Shown here: piece after piece, positions 48,491-58,100 of the stretch
How positions within the stretch are numbered: position 1 is the stretch's first letter
How the letters are laid out: every line of letters starts with the position of its first letter
Assembly: GCF_004362515.1 (NCBI RefSeq)
Contig: NZ_SNXU01000001.1
Coordinates: forward strand, 1,736,001-1,800,000
Reading direction: 5' to 3'
Length of the DNA stretch: 64,000 nt
Source: Actinokineospora alba
Lineage (GTDB): Bacteria > Actinomycetota > Actinomycetes > Mycobacteriales > Pseudonocardiaceae
Translations under genes and position numbers: made by a program
The notes under the pieces: model-generated
The model's input: only the letters and a program-made list of their open reading frames with translations
Database searches by the model: none
Told to the model about the DNA's origin: nothing

Positions 48491-49225
48491 ATGATCCCTC
48501 GCGTGCAGCTAGTGGCTCACCGGGGCGCGTCGGCCCTCCGGCCCGAACACACCCTCGCCGCGTTCGAACTCGCCCTGGAACAGGGGGCGGACGCGCTGGA
48601 GTGCGATGTCCGGCTCACCAGCGACGGGCACCTGGTCTGCGTGCACGACCGGACCGTGAACCGCACGACCGGCACCACTGGCGTCGTCAGCGAACTCACC
48701 CTCGCGCAGCTGTCCGAACTCGACTTCGGCGGCGAGCGCGGTGTCGTCACCCTGCGCACGCTGGTCGAGTTGGCTCTCGACCACAAAGCGGGCCTGTTCA
48801 TCGAGACCAAGCACCCGGTGCGGTTCGCGGGCCGGGTCGAGACGGAACTCGTGGCCCTCCTCGACGAGCACGGGCTGGCCGAGCAGCCGACGAAGGACGA
48901 CTCACCGGTGGTCGTCATGTCCTTCTCCACCCGGGCCGTCCGGCGGGTCCGGGCGCTCGCGCCGAGCGTGCCCACGGTCCTGCTGATCGATCGCATGTGG
49001 CCGTGGCTGCGGGCAGGCGCCCAGCCCGCGTTCGCCGACTACACCGGCCCCGGCCTGTCCCTGCTCCGCGCCGACCCCGGCTACGTCGCGCGCGCCGCCG
49101 CGGCCGGTCACGGCACGTACGTCTGGACCGTGGACGACCCCGAGGACATCCGCTTCTGCCGCGACATCGGTGTGCGGTGGTTGGCCACCAACGACCCGGC
49201 CGCCGCCCGCACCGCCCTGGCCTGA
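48491..49225 (+). CDS. Glycerophosphodiester phosphodiesterase
   Basis: A 244-residue GDPD-fold hydrolase that cleaves glycerophosphodiesters to sn-glycerol-3-phosphate and an alcohol. The active-site residues are visible in VAHRGASALRPEHT (His-Arg), ALECDVRLTSDG (Glu-x-Asp) and LVCVHD (His). WTVDDPEDIRF and WLATNDPA complete the fold. No signal peptide is present, so it is cytoplasmic. ATG 48491 or GTG 48503 may be the start. Confidence 0.92.
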   Translation: MIPRVQLVAHRGASALRPEHTLAAFELALEQGADALECDVRLTSDGHLVCVHDRTVNRTTGTTGVVSELTLAQLSELDFGGERGVVTLRTLVELALDHKAGLFIETKHPVRFAGRVETELVALLDEHGLAEQPTKDDSPVVVMSFSTRAVRRVRALAPSVPTVLLIDRMWPWLRAGAQPAFADYTGPGLSLLRADPGYVARAAAAGHGTYVWTVDDPEDIRFCRDIGVRWLATNDPAAARTALA

Positions 49226-49289
49226 CCGGTGTGCGGACGGTTAGGTAGCGTCCTGCGCATCAATTGACCGGCCGGCAAGGAGTTCGACG

Positions 49290-50246
49290 ATGTCCAGGCG
49301 TACCGCGGTGAAGAACACCCGCAAGGTCAAGGCAGAGGACTCATCGGGCATCAACCCGCGCCAGCCCTGCCCGTGCGGTTCGGGCAAGCGCTACAAGGCC
49401 TGTCACGGGCTGGCGGGCGGCGTCGTCGACGTCCCGGTCGCCCGGCCGTTCGAGGGACTGGCGGGCGAGACCGAGCTGATCGCGCTGCGCGAGTTCGTCC
49501 CGTCCGGCACCGCGAAGCTGACGCTCAAGGACGGCGGCCGCGAGGTCACCCTGGCGACCGTGCTGCCGATGGCGGCCGCCGCGCTGGTCCGCGCCGACGA
49601 CGTCGCGTTCGTCGGGCTGCAGGTGCAGACCCGGTCCAACGACATCAGCCGCGACCTGGCCCGCGCCCTGCGCTGGGTGCTCGACGCCAAGCCGGGTGAC
49701 GTGCTGCCCGTCGTCGGCCCCGAGACCGAGGCCGTCGAGGACCGCGAGCGGCTGCAGGACCTGATCGACCCGGAGGCGGCGTTCGAGCCGGAGGTGCACT
49801 CCGACTTCACCTGGTGGATGCCCGAGGGCACCGAGCCCACCAGTGAGGTGGCGCTGTCGCTGGAGCGCGCCAACAGCGCGATCCTGCCGACCGAGCGCAT
49901 CGGCCCGTCGGCCTACTGGGTCGACGCGGGGGAGAAGGCGCACCTGCGCTGGGTCCGTCCCGAGCCGGAGGAGCAGCTGCTCGCCGCCATGGCCCGCCTC
50001 GCCGCGCGCGGCGAACTCACCTTGGGTGAGGGGTCGCGCTACGCCGGGTCGTTCCGCGCGCACGGCCTGCTCGTCCCGGTGTGGGACCTCGACCGCGAGC
50101 TGCACGCCCGCGAGTGGGTCACGGGCGCGGAGGAACTGGGCAAGCGCCTCGACACCGCGCTCGCGTCCCTCGACGCCGAGCCCCTGACCGTTCCGGAGCG
50201 CCGCTCCCGCGACGGCCTGCTCGGCAGGCAGATCACGATCCGTTGA
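49290..50246 (+). CDS. DUF5926-like protein with SEC-C zinc motif
   Basis: A 318-residue protein with an N-terminal SEC-C metal-binding motif (PCPCGSGKRYKACHG, about residues 27-41) like the C-terminus of SecA. The remainder resembles the actinobacterial DUF5926 family, whose role is not established. ATG 49290 has AAGGAG 7 bases upstream. The stop overlaps the TTG of the DUF952 gene by 4 bases. Confidence 0.88.
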   Translation: MSRRTAVKNTRKVKAEDSSGINPRQPCPCGSGKRYKACHGLAGGVVDVPVARPFEGLAGETELIALREFVPSGTAKLTLKDGGREVTLATVLPMAAAALVRADDVAFVGLQVQTRSNDISRDLARALRWVLDAKPGDVLPVVGPETEAVEDRERLQDLIDPEAAFEPEVHSDFTWWMPEGTEPTSEVALSLERANSAILPTERIGPSAYWVDAGEKAHLRWVRPEPEEQLLAAMARLAARGELTLGEGSRYAGSFRAHGLLVPVWDLDRELHAREWVTGAEELGKRLDTALASLDAEPLTVPERRSRDGLLGRQITIR

Positions 50247-50584
50247 TCCTGCACATCACCCCTCGCGACTCCTGGCCCGCCGCCGAGATCACGGCGGCGA
50301 GCCTGGAGTCCGAGGGGTTCATGCACTGTTCCGACCCGGGCACGGTGCACCTGCCCGCGAACCGGCTCTTCGCCGGTCGGACCGACTTGGTGCTCCTGGA
50401 GATCGACCCGGCGCTGGTCGGTGTGCCGGTGCGGTGGGAGCCCGGTGTGCCCGCGATCGAGAACGGGCCGTGGTTCCCGCATGTCTACGGCCCGATACCG
50501 GCGAAAGCCGTGGTCGCCGTGCATGACTTCGTGCCGGGGCCGACCGGTGAGTTCGAACTGCCGGAGCCACTCGCCAAGCGGTAG
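50243..50584 (+). CDS. DUF952 protein
   Basis: A 113-residue DUF952 protein beginning at TTG 50243 inside the previous stop (TTGA). It has ILHITPRDSW, GFMHCSDPGTVHLPANRLF, DLVLLEIDPALV and PHVYGPIPAKAVVAV, the standard family pattern. Members are small cytoplasmic proteins with two histidines that could bind a ligand or metal; function is unknown. It is translationally coupled to the SEC-C gene. Confidence 0.88.
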   Translation: MILHITPRDSWPAAEITAASLESEGFMHCSDPGTVHLPANRLFAGRTDLVLLEIDPALVGVPVRWEPGVPAIENGPWFPHVYGPIPAKAVVAVHDFVPGPTGEFELPEPLAKR

Positions 50585-50734
50585 ATATACCCGGCCATGA
50601 CGAAGAACCCGAACGCCGCGCCCGGTGGCGCGAACACCGACCGAGTGAGCCAGATCACTGCTTCGGGTAGGCAACCCGTCGCCTTCCCCGCGCGTGGATG
50701 TTGAGAGCACGCACCCAGGGGAGGAGGTTCACCG

Positions 50735-51304
50735 ATGGCTACGATTTCTCCCGAGTTGATTGGGGGCGTCACGTGGTTCAGTGGCGTCGACTGGGGGAAA
50801 GGCGCGACAACGGTGGACGACTTCGCCGAATTCGTCGGCGCCGCCATGCCGGGACTTCTCCGGTACGGGCACGCGCTGACCGGCAATCCGCACGATGCGG
50901 CGGATCTTGTCCAGGGTGTCCTGGAGAAGATCGGCTCTCGGTGGGGCGTGGTGGTGCGCAAGACGGGGGATCCGCTGGCCTACACCCGGCGGGCGATGGC
51001 GAACGCGCACGTCAGCCGCTGGCGGCGGTCGAGGCGCGAGAGCCTGGTGTCCGACATCCCCGACACGGCAGTCACCCGCGAGCGTTATGCGTTCGAGGAT
51101 GAGCCGCTTTGGCACGCGTTGCGTGACCTCCCACCACGTCAGCGCGCGGTGGTCGTGCTGCGGTATTACGAAGGACTGTCCGAGATCGAGATCGCCCAGA
51201 CCCTCGGCGTCAGCCAGGGCACGGTGAAGAGCCAGGCCAGCAAGGCGATGGCCACGCTGCGCACGAAACTCGCCGCGACAGTCGAAGGCAGGTACCAGTC
51301 GTGA
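50735..51304 (+). CDS. SigE-family ECF RNA polymerase sigma factor (second copy)
   Basis: A 189-residue sigma factor. Region 2 contains FVGAAMPGLLRYGHALTGNPHDAADLVQGVLEKI and region 4 contains LRDLPPRQRAVVVLRYYEGLSEIEIAQTLGVSQGTVKSQASKAM. A strong GAGGAGG ribosome site lies 7 bases before ATG 50735. The GTG of the membrane partner gene overlaps its stop (GTGA). Region 50585-50734 before it carries no clear -35/-10 that I can fix. Confidence 0.9.
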   Translation: MATISPELIGGVTWFSGVDWGKGATTVDDFAEFVGAAMPGLLRYGHALTGNPHDAADLVQGVLEKIGSRWGVVVRKTGDPLAYTRRAMANAHVSRWRRSRRESLVSDIPDTAVTRERYAFEDEPLWHALRDLPPRQRAVVVLRYYEGLSEIEIAQTLGVSQGTVKSQASKAMATLRTKLAATVEGRYQS

Positions 51305-52125
51305 ACCTCGATGACGAACTCCAGCGGTTGTTCGCTGACGAACGCCTCGACGTCCCCGTTCGCCACGGCGCGGCGGAGGCTGTCGTGGCCGGTGCGCGCC
51401 GGGTTCGCAGGCGTCGGATCGCGATGAGCGCGGTCGGCGGCGCCGCCGCACTGAGCCTGCTGGCGGGCACGGCGATCGTGCTGGCCAAGCCTGGTCCCAC
51501 GCAGTCGGTGCCCGGCGCGGAGATCAGCGCGACCGGCGACGTCACGGCGCCACCCACCGAGCGAAGCGCTGACCCGGTACCCACCTCGGTGAATGCGCCC
51601 GGCAACAGCGGCATCCGGACCGGCTCGGTCACGGGGAAGCCCACGAGTTCGACCGCGACCCCGTCGTCGGACTTCCAGCCCGAGGACGGGACGGACGGAA
51701 CCGTGCCGTTCGGCCCCGACGGGTATCTCGCGCTGCGGCTGGGCATGACCGCCGAGCAGGCCGAGGCCACCGGGCTGATCACGCCGAACGTGCAGCCGAT
51801 CTCGTCGAAGGGCTGCAAGGGGTACGACTACAAGGGCACGCCGAAGGAGGCCGCCCGCTACGCCGTCGTCATCTCGCCCAAGTACGGCCTCGTCCGCCTC
51901 GCCAACGGGCCCGCGCGGCCGCTGACCGCCGAGGGGCTCATCCTCGGATCGTCCGAGGGCGACATGAAGAAGGCGTATCCGACACCCGCGGGCAGCCATG
52001 GCGCCGTCGGCGAGTGGGTGACGCAGGTCCCGGGCCACGAGGACAAGCGGTTCTGGTTCCTCGTGCGGGACGGCAAGGTCTCGGCGATGCGCCTGGAGCT
52101 CGCGGTTCAGGACTGCTACTTCTGA
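51301..52125 (+). CDS. Membrane protein coupled to second sigma factor
   Basis: A 274-residue protein: acidic then basic N-terminus (LDDELQRLFADERLDVP, RRVRRRR), one helix (about 42-62), a Thr/Pro/Ser-rich linker and an extracytoplasmic domain of about 130 residues with LALRLGMTAEQAEATGLI, SSKGCKGYDYKG and VQDCYF. The two cysteines may pair. Like 45100-45984 it is the membrane partner of a SigE-type sigma factor, with a similar N-terminal layout but an unrelated outer domain, so the two pairs may sense different signals. Confidence 0.78.
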   Translation: MNLDDELQRLFADERLDVPVRHGAAEAVVAGARRVRRRRIAMSAVGGAAALSLLAGTAIVLAKPGPTQSVPGAEISATGDVTAPPTERSADPVPTSVNAPGNSGIRTGSVTGKPTSSTATPSSDFQPEDGTDGTVPFGPDGYLALRLGMTAEQAEATGLITPNVQPISSKGCKGYDYKGTPKEAARYAVVISPKYGLVRLANGPARPLTAEGLILGSSEGDMKKAYPTPAGSHGAVGEWVTQVPGHEDKRFWFLVRDGKVSAMRLELAVQDCYF

Positions 52126-52147
52126 TTGTGAGCAGTACTCGCATCTC

Positions 52148-54949
52148 TTGATGCAAATATGCGCACATCTGTACTGTGTCGACGCTTCCGCCCTGCGAAG
52201 AGTGAGACGGACCGTCGACCCTGTGACGCGAACGCTTCGTTCCGTGAGACCGCCCGGCCGACCGCTGGTCGGCCGGGACGAGCTGTTGGTGCTCCTCGAA
52301 GCGTGTCTCGCCGCCGGTGACAGCCTGGTGCTCGACGGGCCGCGCGGCATCGGCAAGTCCGCGCTGCTCGACGCGCTCGGCGCCGCGGCCCGCGCGCGGG
52401 GGGAGCTGGTGCTGCGCGCTTCGGGTGCGGAGGCGGAGCGCTGGATGGGCTACCAAGGCCTGGCCGATCTGCTCGGGCAAGTGCCCGATGAGCATTTCGC
52501 CGCCCTGACCAGCCAACATCGACTCGCGCTGCGGGCGGTGCGGCGGGGGAAGCGGTCCGGCGGCGACGGCCGGGCCCGGGTGGTCCGGCGGCTCGCCTGG
52601 CACGCGCTGCTCACCCACTGCGCCGCGCGGACCCCGGTGCTGCTGATCATCGACGACGCGCACTGGCTCGACGCGGCCACCGCCGACGTCTTCGCCTATG
52701 CGGCCCGCAGGCTCGACGGACTCGCGGTGCGGGTCGTCCTCGCGGACCGCGGATCCGAGGCGGGCCACCGGCCGCACGCGCTCGCCCCGCCCCCGGTCAC
52801 CGAGGCGACGGTGCCACCGCTGACCGCCGCCGACCTCGCCGAACTGCTCGACCCGCACGGCCTGTCCGCCCGCGCCACCATGAAGATCCACGCGGACTCG
52901 GCGGGCAATCCGTACCTCGCGCTGGCGCTGGCCGCCTGCTCCGACGGCCGCGAAGTACCGCGGCTGCGGGCCTTGACTCAGGACAAGCTGCTCGGTCTGT
53001 CCGACCAGGTCCGCGAGACGCTCCTGGTGTGCGCCTTGGCCGCGCGCCCGTCGATGCGGCTGCTGCTCCGGGCGGGCCGCGACGAAGCCGAAGCCGACAT
53101 CGCCGCCGCGGCCGAAGCGGGGCTGCTGGTGTCCGACGGGGTGAACCTCCGGTTCACCCCGCCCGACGCGGCGACCGTGGTGGCGCAGAGCATTCCGGCC
53201 GCGCGCCGCTCCCAGCTTCACCTCGACCTCGCCGAGGTGGCCACCTCCGCCGCCGAAGCCGAGCGGCACCGCGCGCTGGCTTGCGCCGACCCCGACGAAG
53301 AAGTCGCCCGGTCACTGGTCGCCGCGGCCGAGGCGGCAGTGCGGGGCGGGGCCCGTGCCCTGGGCGCCGAGCTGTACCTGCTCGCCGCCGACCGCACCCC
53401 GCCCGCACTGGAGAGCCTGCGGATCGACTGGCTGGTCGCCGCGGCCGAGGTCGGCGCCACGGCCGGTGTGCCGGAGATCGTGCACCACGCCGTCGAGACC
53501 GTGCTCGGCGCGGAAACCGAGCCCGCGCAACGGTTTCGCGCGCGGATCGCGCTGATGTACCTGGCCGGTCAGGGGGTGGCGCTGCTGGAGGAGACCGTCG
53601 CCGCCGCGTTCGCCGACGCCGAGGGCGACCCGGCGGCCATGGCCTTCATCCAGCTCTGGCGTTCGTGGGCGTCGATGGTCGCCGGGTCGCCCCGCGCGGC
53701 CGACGATGACGCCGCCCTCGCCGTCGAGCACGCGCGGGCCGCGGGCGCGGCGGGCACCGAGGCGATGGCGCACGCGGTGCGCGCCCAGGCGCGGAACCTG
53801 TTGGGGCACAAGGATTACGCGACCTTCCTCGACCGCGGCCTGGCGTTGGCCGTGCCCGCCGCCGACGGGTACCGGCACCTGGGGCCGCGCTTCACCGCCG
53901 CCCGGTTCGCCATCCTCGACGACCGGCTCGACGAGGCCCGCGAGGACCTGCTGCGGATGTTGGCGCTGGTGGAGCGCGGTGCCGCCGAGGAACACGTCGC
54001 GGTGCTGTGCGGGCTCGCCGAGGTCGCCGCCAAACTCGGCCGCTGCCGGGAATCCCTCGACTTCGCGAATCGCGCGATGCGCATCAGCGGTGAAGCGGGA
54101 CTGAGTCCGGGCCCCGCGTGGTGCGCGGGCGCGATAGCCGAACTGGCGGGTGGAAATCTCATTCGCGCGCGGTCTTACGCCGAACGCGGAATCGTGGCGT
54201 GTCGGCAGGAAGTCGACACGCTCTATGAGCTCAGACTTTTACACCTTTTGGCCCAGGTCGATTTGCGGTGCGGCGAAATCGCGGGCGGAGTGGGCGCTCT
54301 CCGGCGTATCCAGGAATTCGAACGCGCGCACGGCTGGGACGATCCGACGACGCTGCGCAGGCACGGCGACATGGTGGCCGGGCTGATCGCCCTGGGCGAG
54401 CCCGAGGAAGCCGATGAGCTGATCTCGTCGGTGCGCCGGGTGATCGCCGCGCGCCCACACGGTCCCGGGATGGCGGCGACCCTCGACCGGGCGGAGGCGG
54501 CGGTGTGCGCGGCCAAGGGCGACTACCCGACCGCGATGCGCCTGCTGACCAGTGCGAAAACAACGTTCGCCGTGGTGCGGCAGCCGATCGAGCACGGCCA
54601 CTGCCTGCTCGTGGAGGCCAAGGTCGAGCGCAGGCGCAGGCACTACACGGCCGCGCGCGTCGCCGCCGAGGCCGCGCTGGAGCTGTTCACCGCGGCGGGC
54701 GCCCAACCGTGGATCGAGGAGTCGCGCGCCCTGATCGTCCGGCTCGCCGAGATCGGCGACACCGGCGGCGCGCTCACCGCGTCCGAGGCGCGGATCGCGG
54801 CGATGGCGGGCGAGGGCGCGACAAACCAGGAGATCGCCGACCAGCTCTTTCTAAGTCGTAAAACGGTGGAAGCGACACTCACGCGCATCTACCGAAAACT
54901 GGGAATTCGGTCCCGGGCCCAGCTGATCAGGCATATCCACGTTCACTGA
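52148..54949 (+). CDS. LuxR-family regulator of the LAL type (AAA ATPase plus HTH)
   Basis: A regulator of about 910-933 residues. The Walker A motif is GPRGIGKSALL (residues 64-74) and Walker B is VLLIIDDAHWLDAAT. A long helical TPR-like middle follows. The C-terminal LuxR helix-turn-helix reads EGATNQEIADQLFLSRKTVEATLTRIYRKLGIRSRAQL. The true start may be downstream of 52148 at GTG 52202 or GTG 52223, since the first 25 residues lie in AT-richer, promoter-like DNA and lack similarity to the family. LAL proteins bind effectors and activate nearby genes; the secreted protease gene 163 bp downstream is an obvious candidate. Confidence 0.9.
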   Translation: MMQICAHLYCVDASALRRVRRTVDPVTRTLRSVRPPGRPLVGRDELLVLLEACLAAGDSLVLDGPRGIGKSALLDALGAAARARGELVLRASGAEAERWMGYQGLADLLGQVPDEHFAALTSQHRLALRAVRRGKRSGGDGRARVVRRLAWHALLTHCAARTPVLLIIDDAHWLDAATADVFAYAARRLDGLAVRVVLADRGSEAGHRPHALAPPPVTEATVPPLTAADLAELLDPHGLSARATMKIHADSAGNPYLALALAACSDGREVPRLRALTQDKLLGLSDQVRETLLVCALAARPSMRLLLRAGRDEAEADIAAAAEAGLLVSDGVNLRFTPPDAATVVAQSIPAARRSQLHLDLAEVATSAAEAERHRALACADPDEEVARSLVAAAEAAVRGGARALGAELYLLAADRTPPALESLRIDWLVAAAEVGATAGVPEIVHHAVETVLGAETEPAQRFRARIALMYLAGQGVALLEETVAAAFADAEGDPAAMAFIQLWRSWASMVAGSPRAADDDAALAVEHARAAGAAGTEAMAHAVRAQARNLLGHKDYATFLDRGLALAVPAADGYRHLGPRFTAARFAILDDRLDEAREDLLRMLALVERGAAEEHVAVLCGLAEVAAKLGRCRESLDFANRAMRISGEAGLSPGPAWCAGAIAELAGGNLIRARSYAERGIVACRQEVDTLYELRLLHLLAQVDLRCGEIAGGVGALRRIQEFERAHGWDDPTTLRRHGDMVAGLIALGEPEEADELISSVRRVIAARPHGPGMAATLDRAEAAVCAAKGDYPTAMRLLTSAKTTFAVVRQPIEHGHCLLVEAKVERRRRHYTAARVAAEAALELFTAAGAQPWIEESRALIVRLAEIGDTGGALTASEARIAAMAGEGATNQEIADQLFLSRKTVEATLTRIYRKLGIRSRAQLIRHIHVH

Positions 54950-55079
54950 ACATCAAGTGGGAATCGAGCAAGGGTTTCCCCGGCATCCCTGTCGCCGCGG
55001 CTGTCAATAGCTTCGCTCACGGTGGGTTCGGTTACGCGAGGGAAACACGCGACCGGTCCGCCGACCCTGCACACCTGAT

Positions 55080-55099
55080 CACCCGGCACGCGCCGGGTG
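55080..55099 (+). promoter_or_regulatory. Hairpin next to the ribosome site of the M4-M28 gene
   Basis: CACCCGGC and GCCGGGTG form a perfect 8-bp stem with a 4-base loop, ending 3 bases before AGGAG and 13 before GTG 55113. It may stabilise the message or tune access to the ribosome site. The remainder of 54950-55112 shows no clear -10. Confidence 0.5.
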
Positions 55100-55112
55100 A
55101 AAGGAGTAAGTC

Positions 55113-58100
55113 GTGAGACGAAGCATGTCGACAGCACTCCTGGCGGCCGTGGTGGCCGCCGGGGCGCTCGTCGTATCCCTGCCCGCGGGGGCCGCCCCGC
55201 CGCCGCAGAGCCTGGCACAGCAGGCGCAGGCCGCCGCCGTGTCCGCGGCCGACGCGCATGTCGCGGCCAACCGCGCGCGGTTCCACGCCACCAACGACGA
55301 CGAGATCCTCCAGACCGGTGTGACGAGCGCCCAGAACGGCCTCAACTACATCGCCTACGAGCGCAAGCACCGCGGCCTCCCGGTCGTCGGCGGCGACTTC
55401 GTCGTCGTCACCAACGCCGGCGCGAACGTCGTCAGCTCCAGCGTCGCGCAGGACCGCCCGCTCAACGTCGCCGCCGCTCCGCGGATCACCGTGGACGCCG
55501 CGCGCGCGACCGCCAAGCGGCACCTTCCGCGGGTCGAGAGCGAGAAGGACGCGCGCCTGGTCGTGCTGGCCTGGGGCACGCCGAAGCTGGCGTGGGAGAT
55601 CGTGCTGAGCGGCCACACCGCCACCGACCCGAGCGTCCTGCACGTGTTCGTCGACGCCCTCAACGGCTACGTCATCGACGAGTACGACGAGGTCAAGGCG
55701 GGCGACGGCCACGGCCACCACTACGGCAACGTCACCATCGACACCTCCGGCTCCGGCTCCTCGTACTCGATGACCGACCCCAACCGGCCGGGCATCACCT
55801 GCAAGCCGTACCAGGGCTCCACGTACACCGGCCCCGACAACAGCTGGGGCAACGGCGGCGCCACCGACGGCGAGAGCGCCTGCGTCGACGTCATGTACGG
55901 CGTGCAGAAGCAGTGGGGAATGCTCTCGGAGTGGCTGGGCCGCAACGGCATCGACGGCTCGGGCCGCGGCTTCCAGGCCGAGGTCAAGCTGGGCGCGGTC
56001 AACGCGTACTGGACCGGCAGCGGCACCCAGTTCGGCAACAACAGCGCGAACACCAAGCAGCTGACCGTCATGGACGTCGTGGGCCACGAGTACGGCCACG
56101 GCATCTTCCAGAACACCCCCGGTGGATCCGGTTCGGGCAACGAGATGGGTGGCCTCAACGAGTCCACCGGCGACATCTTCGGCGCGATGCTGGAGCAGTA
56201 CGTCAACCACCCGAACGACACCCCGGACTACCTGGTCGGTGAGCTGATCAACCTCAGCGGCAACGGCCCGATCCGCAACATGTACGACCCGTCGCAGAAG
56301 AACCACCCGAACTGCTACTCGTCGTCGATCCCCAACACCGGGGTGCACGCCGCGGCCGGTCCGCAGAACCACTGGTTCTACCTGCTGGCCGAGGGTTCCG
56401 CCCCGGCGGGCAAGCCGGCCAGCCCGATCTGCTCCGGCGGCCCGGCCTCGGTCACCGGCATCGGCATCCAGAACGCGGGCAAGATCTTCTACAACGGTCT
56501 GCTCGCGAAGACCTCGTCGTGGACCCACGCCAAGGCCCGCGTCGCGACGCTGAACGCCGCGAAGAACCTGTGGCCGAACGACTGCACCAACTTCAACGCG
56601 ACCAAGGCCGCGTGGCTGGCGGTCTCGGTTCCGGCGCAGACCGGGGAGCCGACTTGCACGGGCACCCCGAGCAACGACTTCTCGATCAGCGCCTCGCCCA
56701 CCTCGGGCACCATCCCGGCCGGCGGCGGCTCGGTGACCAGCACGATCGGCACCGCCACCACCTCGGGCACGGCGCAGACGGTCAACTTCTCCGCCTCGGG
56801 CCTGCCTTCCGGTGTGACCGCGGCGTTCAGCCCGACGTCGGTCACCTCCGGCTCCTCGTCGACGCTGACGTTGACCTCGACCTCGGCCGCGGCGGCGGGC
56901 ACGTACAACGTGACCATCACCGGCGCGGGCGCGGTGAGTCGGACGGCGACGTTCGCGCTGACCATCGGCTCGGGCGACCCGGGCGGCACCTGCTCGGGCA
57001 CGAACGACACCGATGTCAACATCCCGGACAACACCACGGTGGAAAGCTCCATCACCATTTCCGGCTGCTCGGGCAACGCCTCGGCGTCGAGCACGGTCCC
57101 CGTGGACATCACGCACACCTGGCGCGGTGACCTGGTCGTCGACCTCGTCGCCCCGGACGGCACGGCCTACCGGCTGAAGAACTCCAGCTCGAACGACAGC
57201 GCCGACGACGTGAAGCAGACCTTCACCGTCAACCTGTCGAGCGAGACGGCGAACGGAACCTGGAAGCTGCGGGCGCAGGACATCGCGTCGCAGGACACCG
57301 GCCGGATCAACACGTGGTCGCTGACCCTGGGCACCGGCACGCCGACCAACGAGTTCTCCATGGCGGTCTCGCCCACCTCGGGCAGCGTGGCGGCGGGCGC
57401 TTCGGCGACCACCACGGTCTCCACGACCACCACCAGCGGCAGCGCGCAGGACGTCTCGCTCGTCGCGTCGGGCCTGCCGTCCGGTGTGACCGCGAGCTTC
57501 AGCCCGCAGACGGTCACCTCGGGCAACTCGTCCACCCTCACGCTGGCCACCACGGCCGCCGCGGCGCCGGGCACCTACCCGATCACCATCACCGGCACGG
57601 GCTCGGTCACCAAGACCGCGTCGTACTCGCTGACGGTCACGGGCACCACGCCGACGCCGGGTATCCCCGACATCGACATCGCGAAGGTCGAGGCGCACCT
57701 CACCCAGTTCCAGCAGATCGCCACCAACAACGGCGGCAACCGCCGCTCGACCAGTGCGGGCTACCGCGCTTCGGTGGCGTACGTGAAGGGCAAGCTGGAG
57801 GCGGCCGGCTACACGGTCACCGAGCAGACCTGCACCTCGGGCTGCACCAGCGGCTCGGGCAACAACCTGATCGCCGAATGGCCGAAGGGCGACGCGAACA
57901 CCGTCTACATGTTCGGCGCGCACCTCGACAGCGTCTCGGCGGGCGCGGGCATCAACGACAACGGCTCGGGCTCGGCGGCGCTGCTGGAGACCGCTCTCGT
58001 GCTGGCGGAGAAGAACCCGACCATGACCAACCGGGTCCGCTTCGGTTGGTGGACCGACGAAGAGCAGGGCCTCAACGGCTCGGAGTTCTACGTCAACAAC

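Noticed and set aside
50597..50704. A 35-codon open frame beginning ATGACGAAGAACCCG before the second SigE-type gene
   Set aside because: It has no ribosome site, no helix or motif, and lies where a promoter is expected. It could be a leader peptide but nothing supports that.
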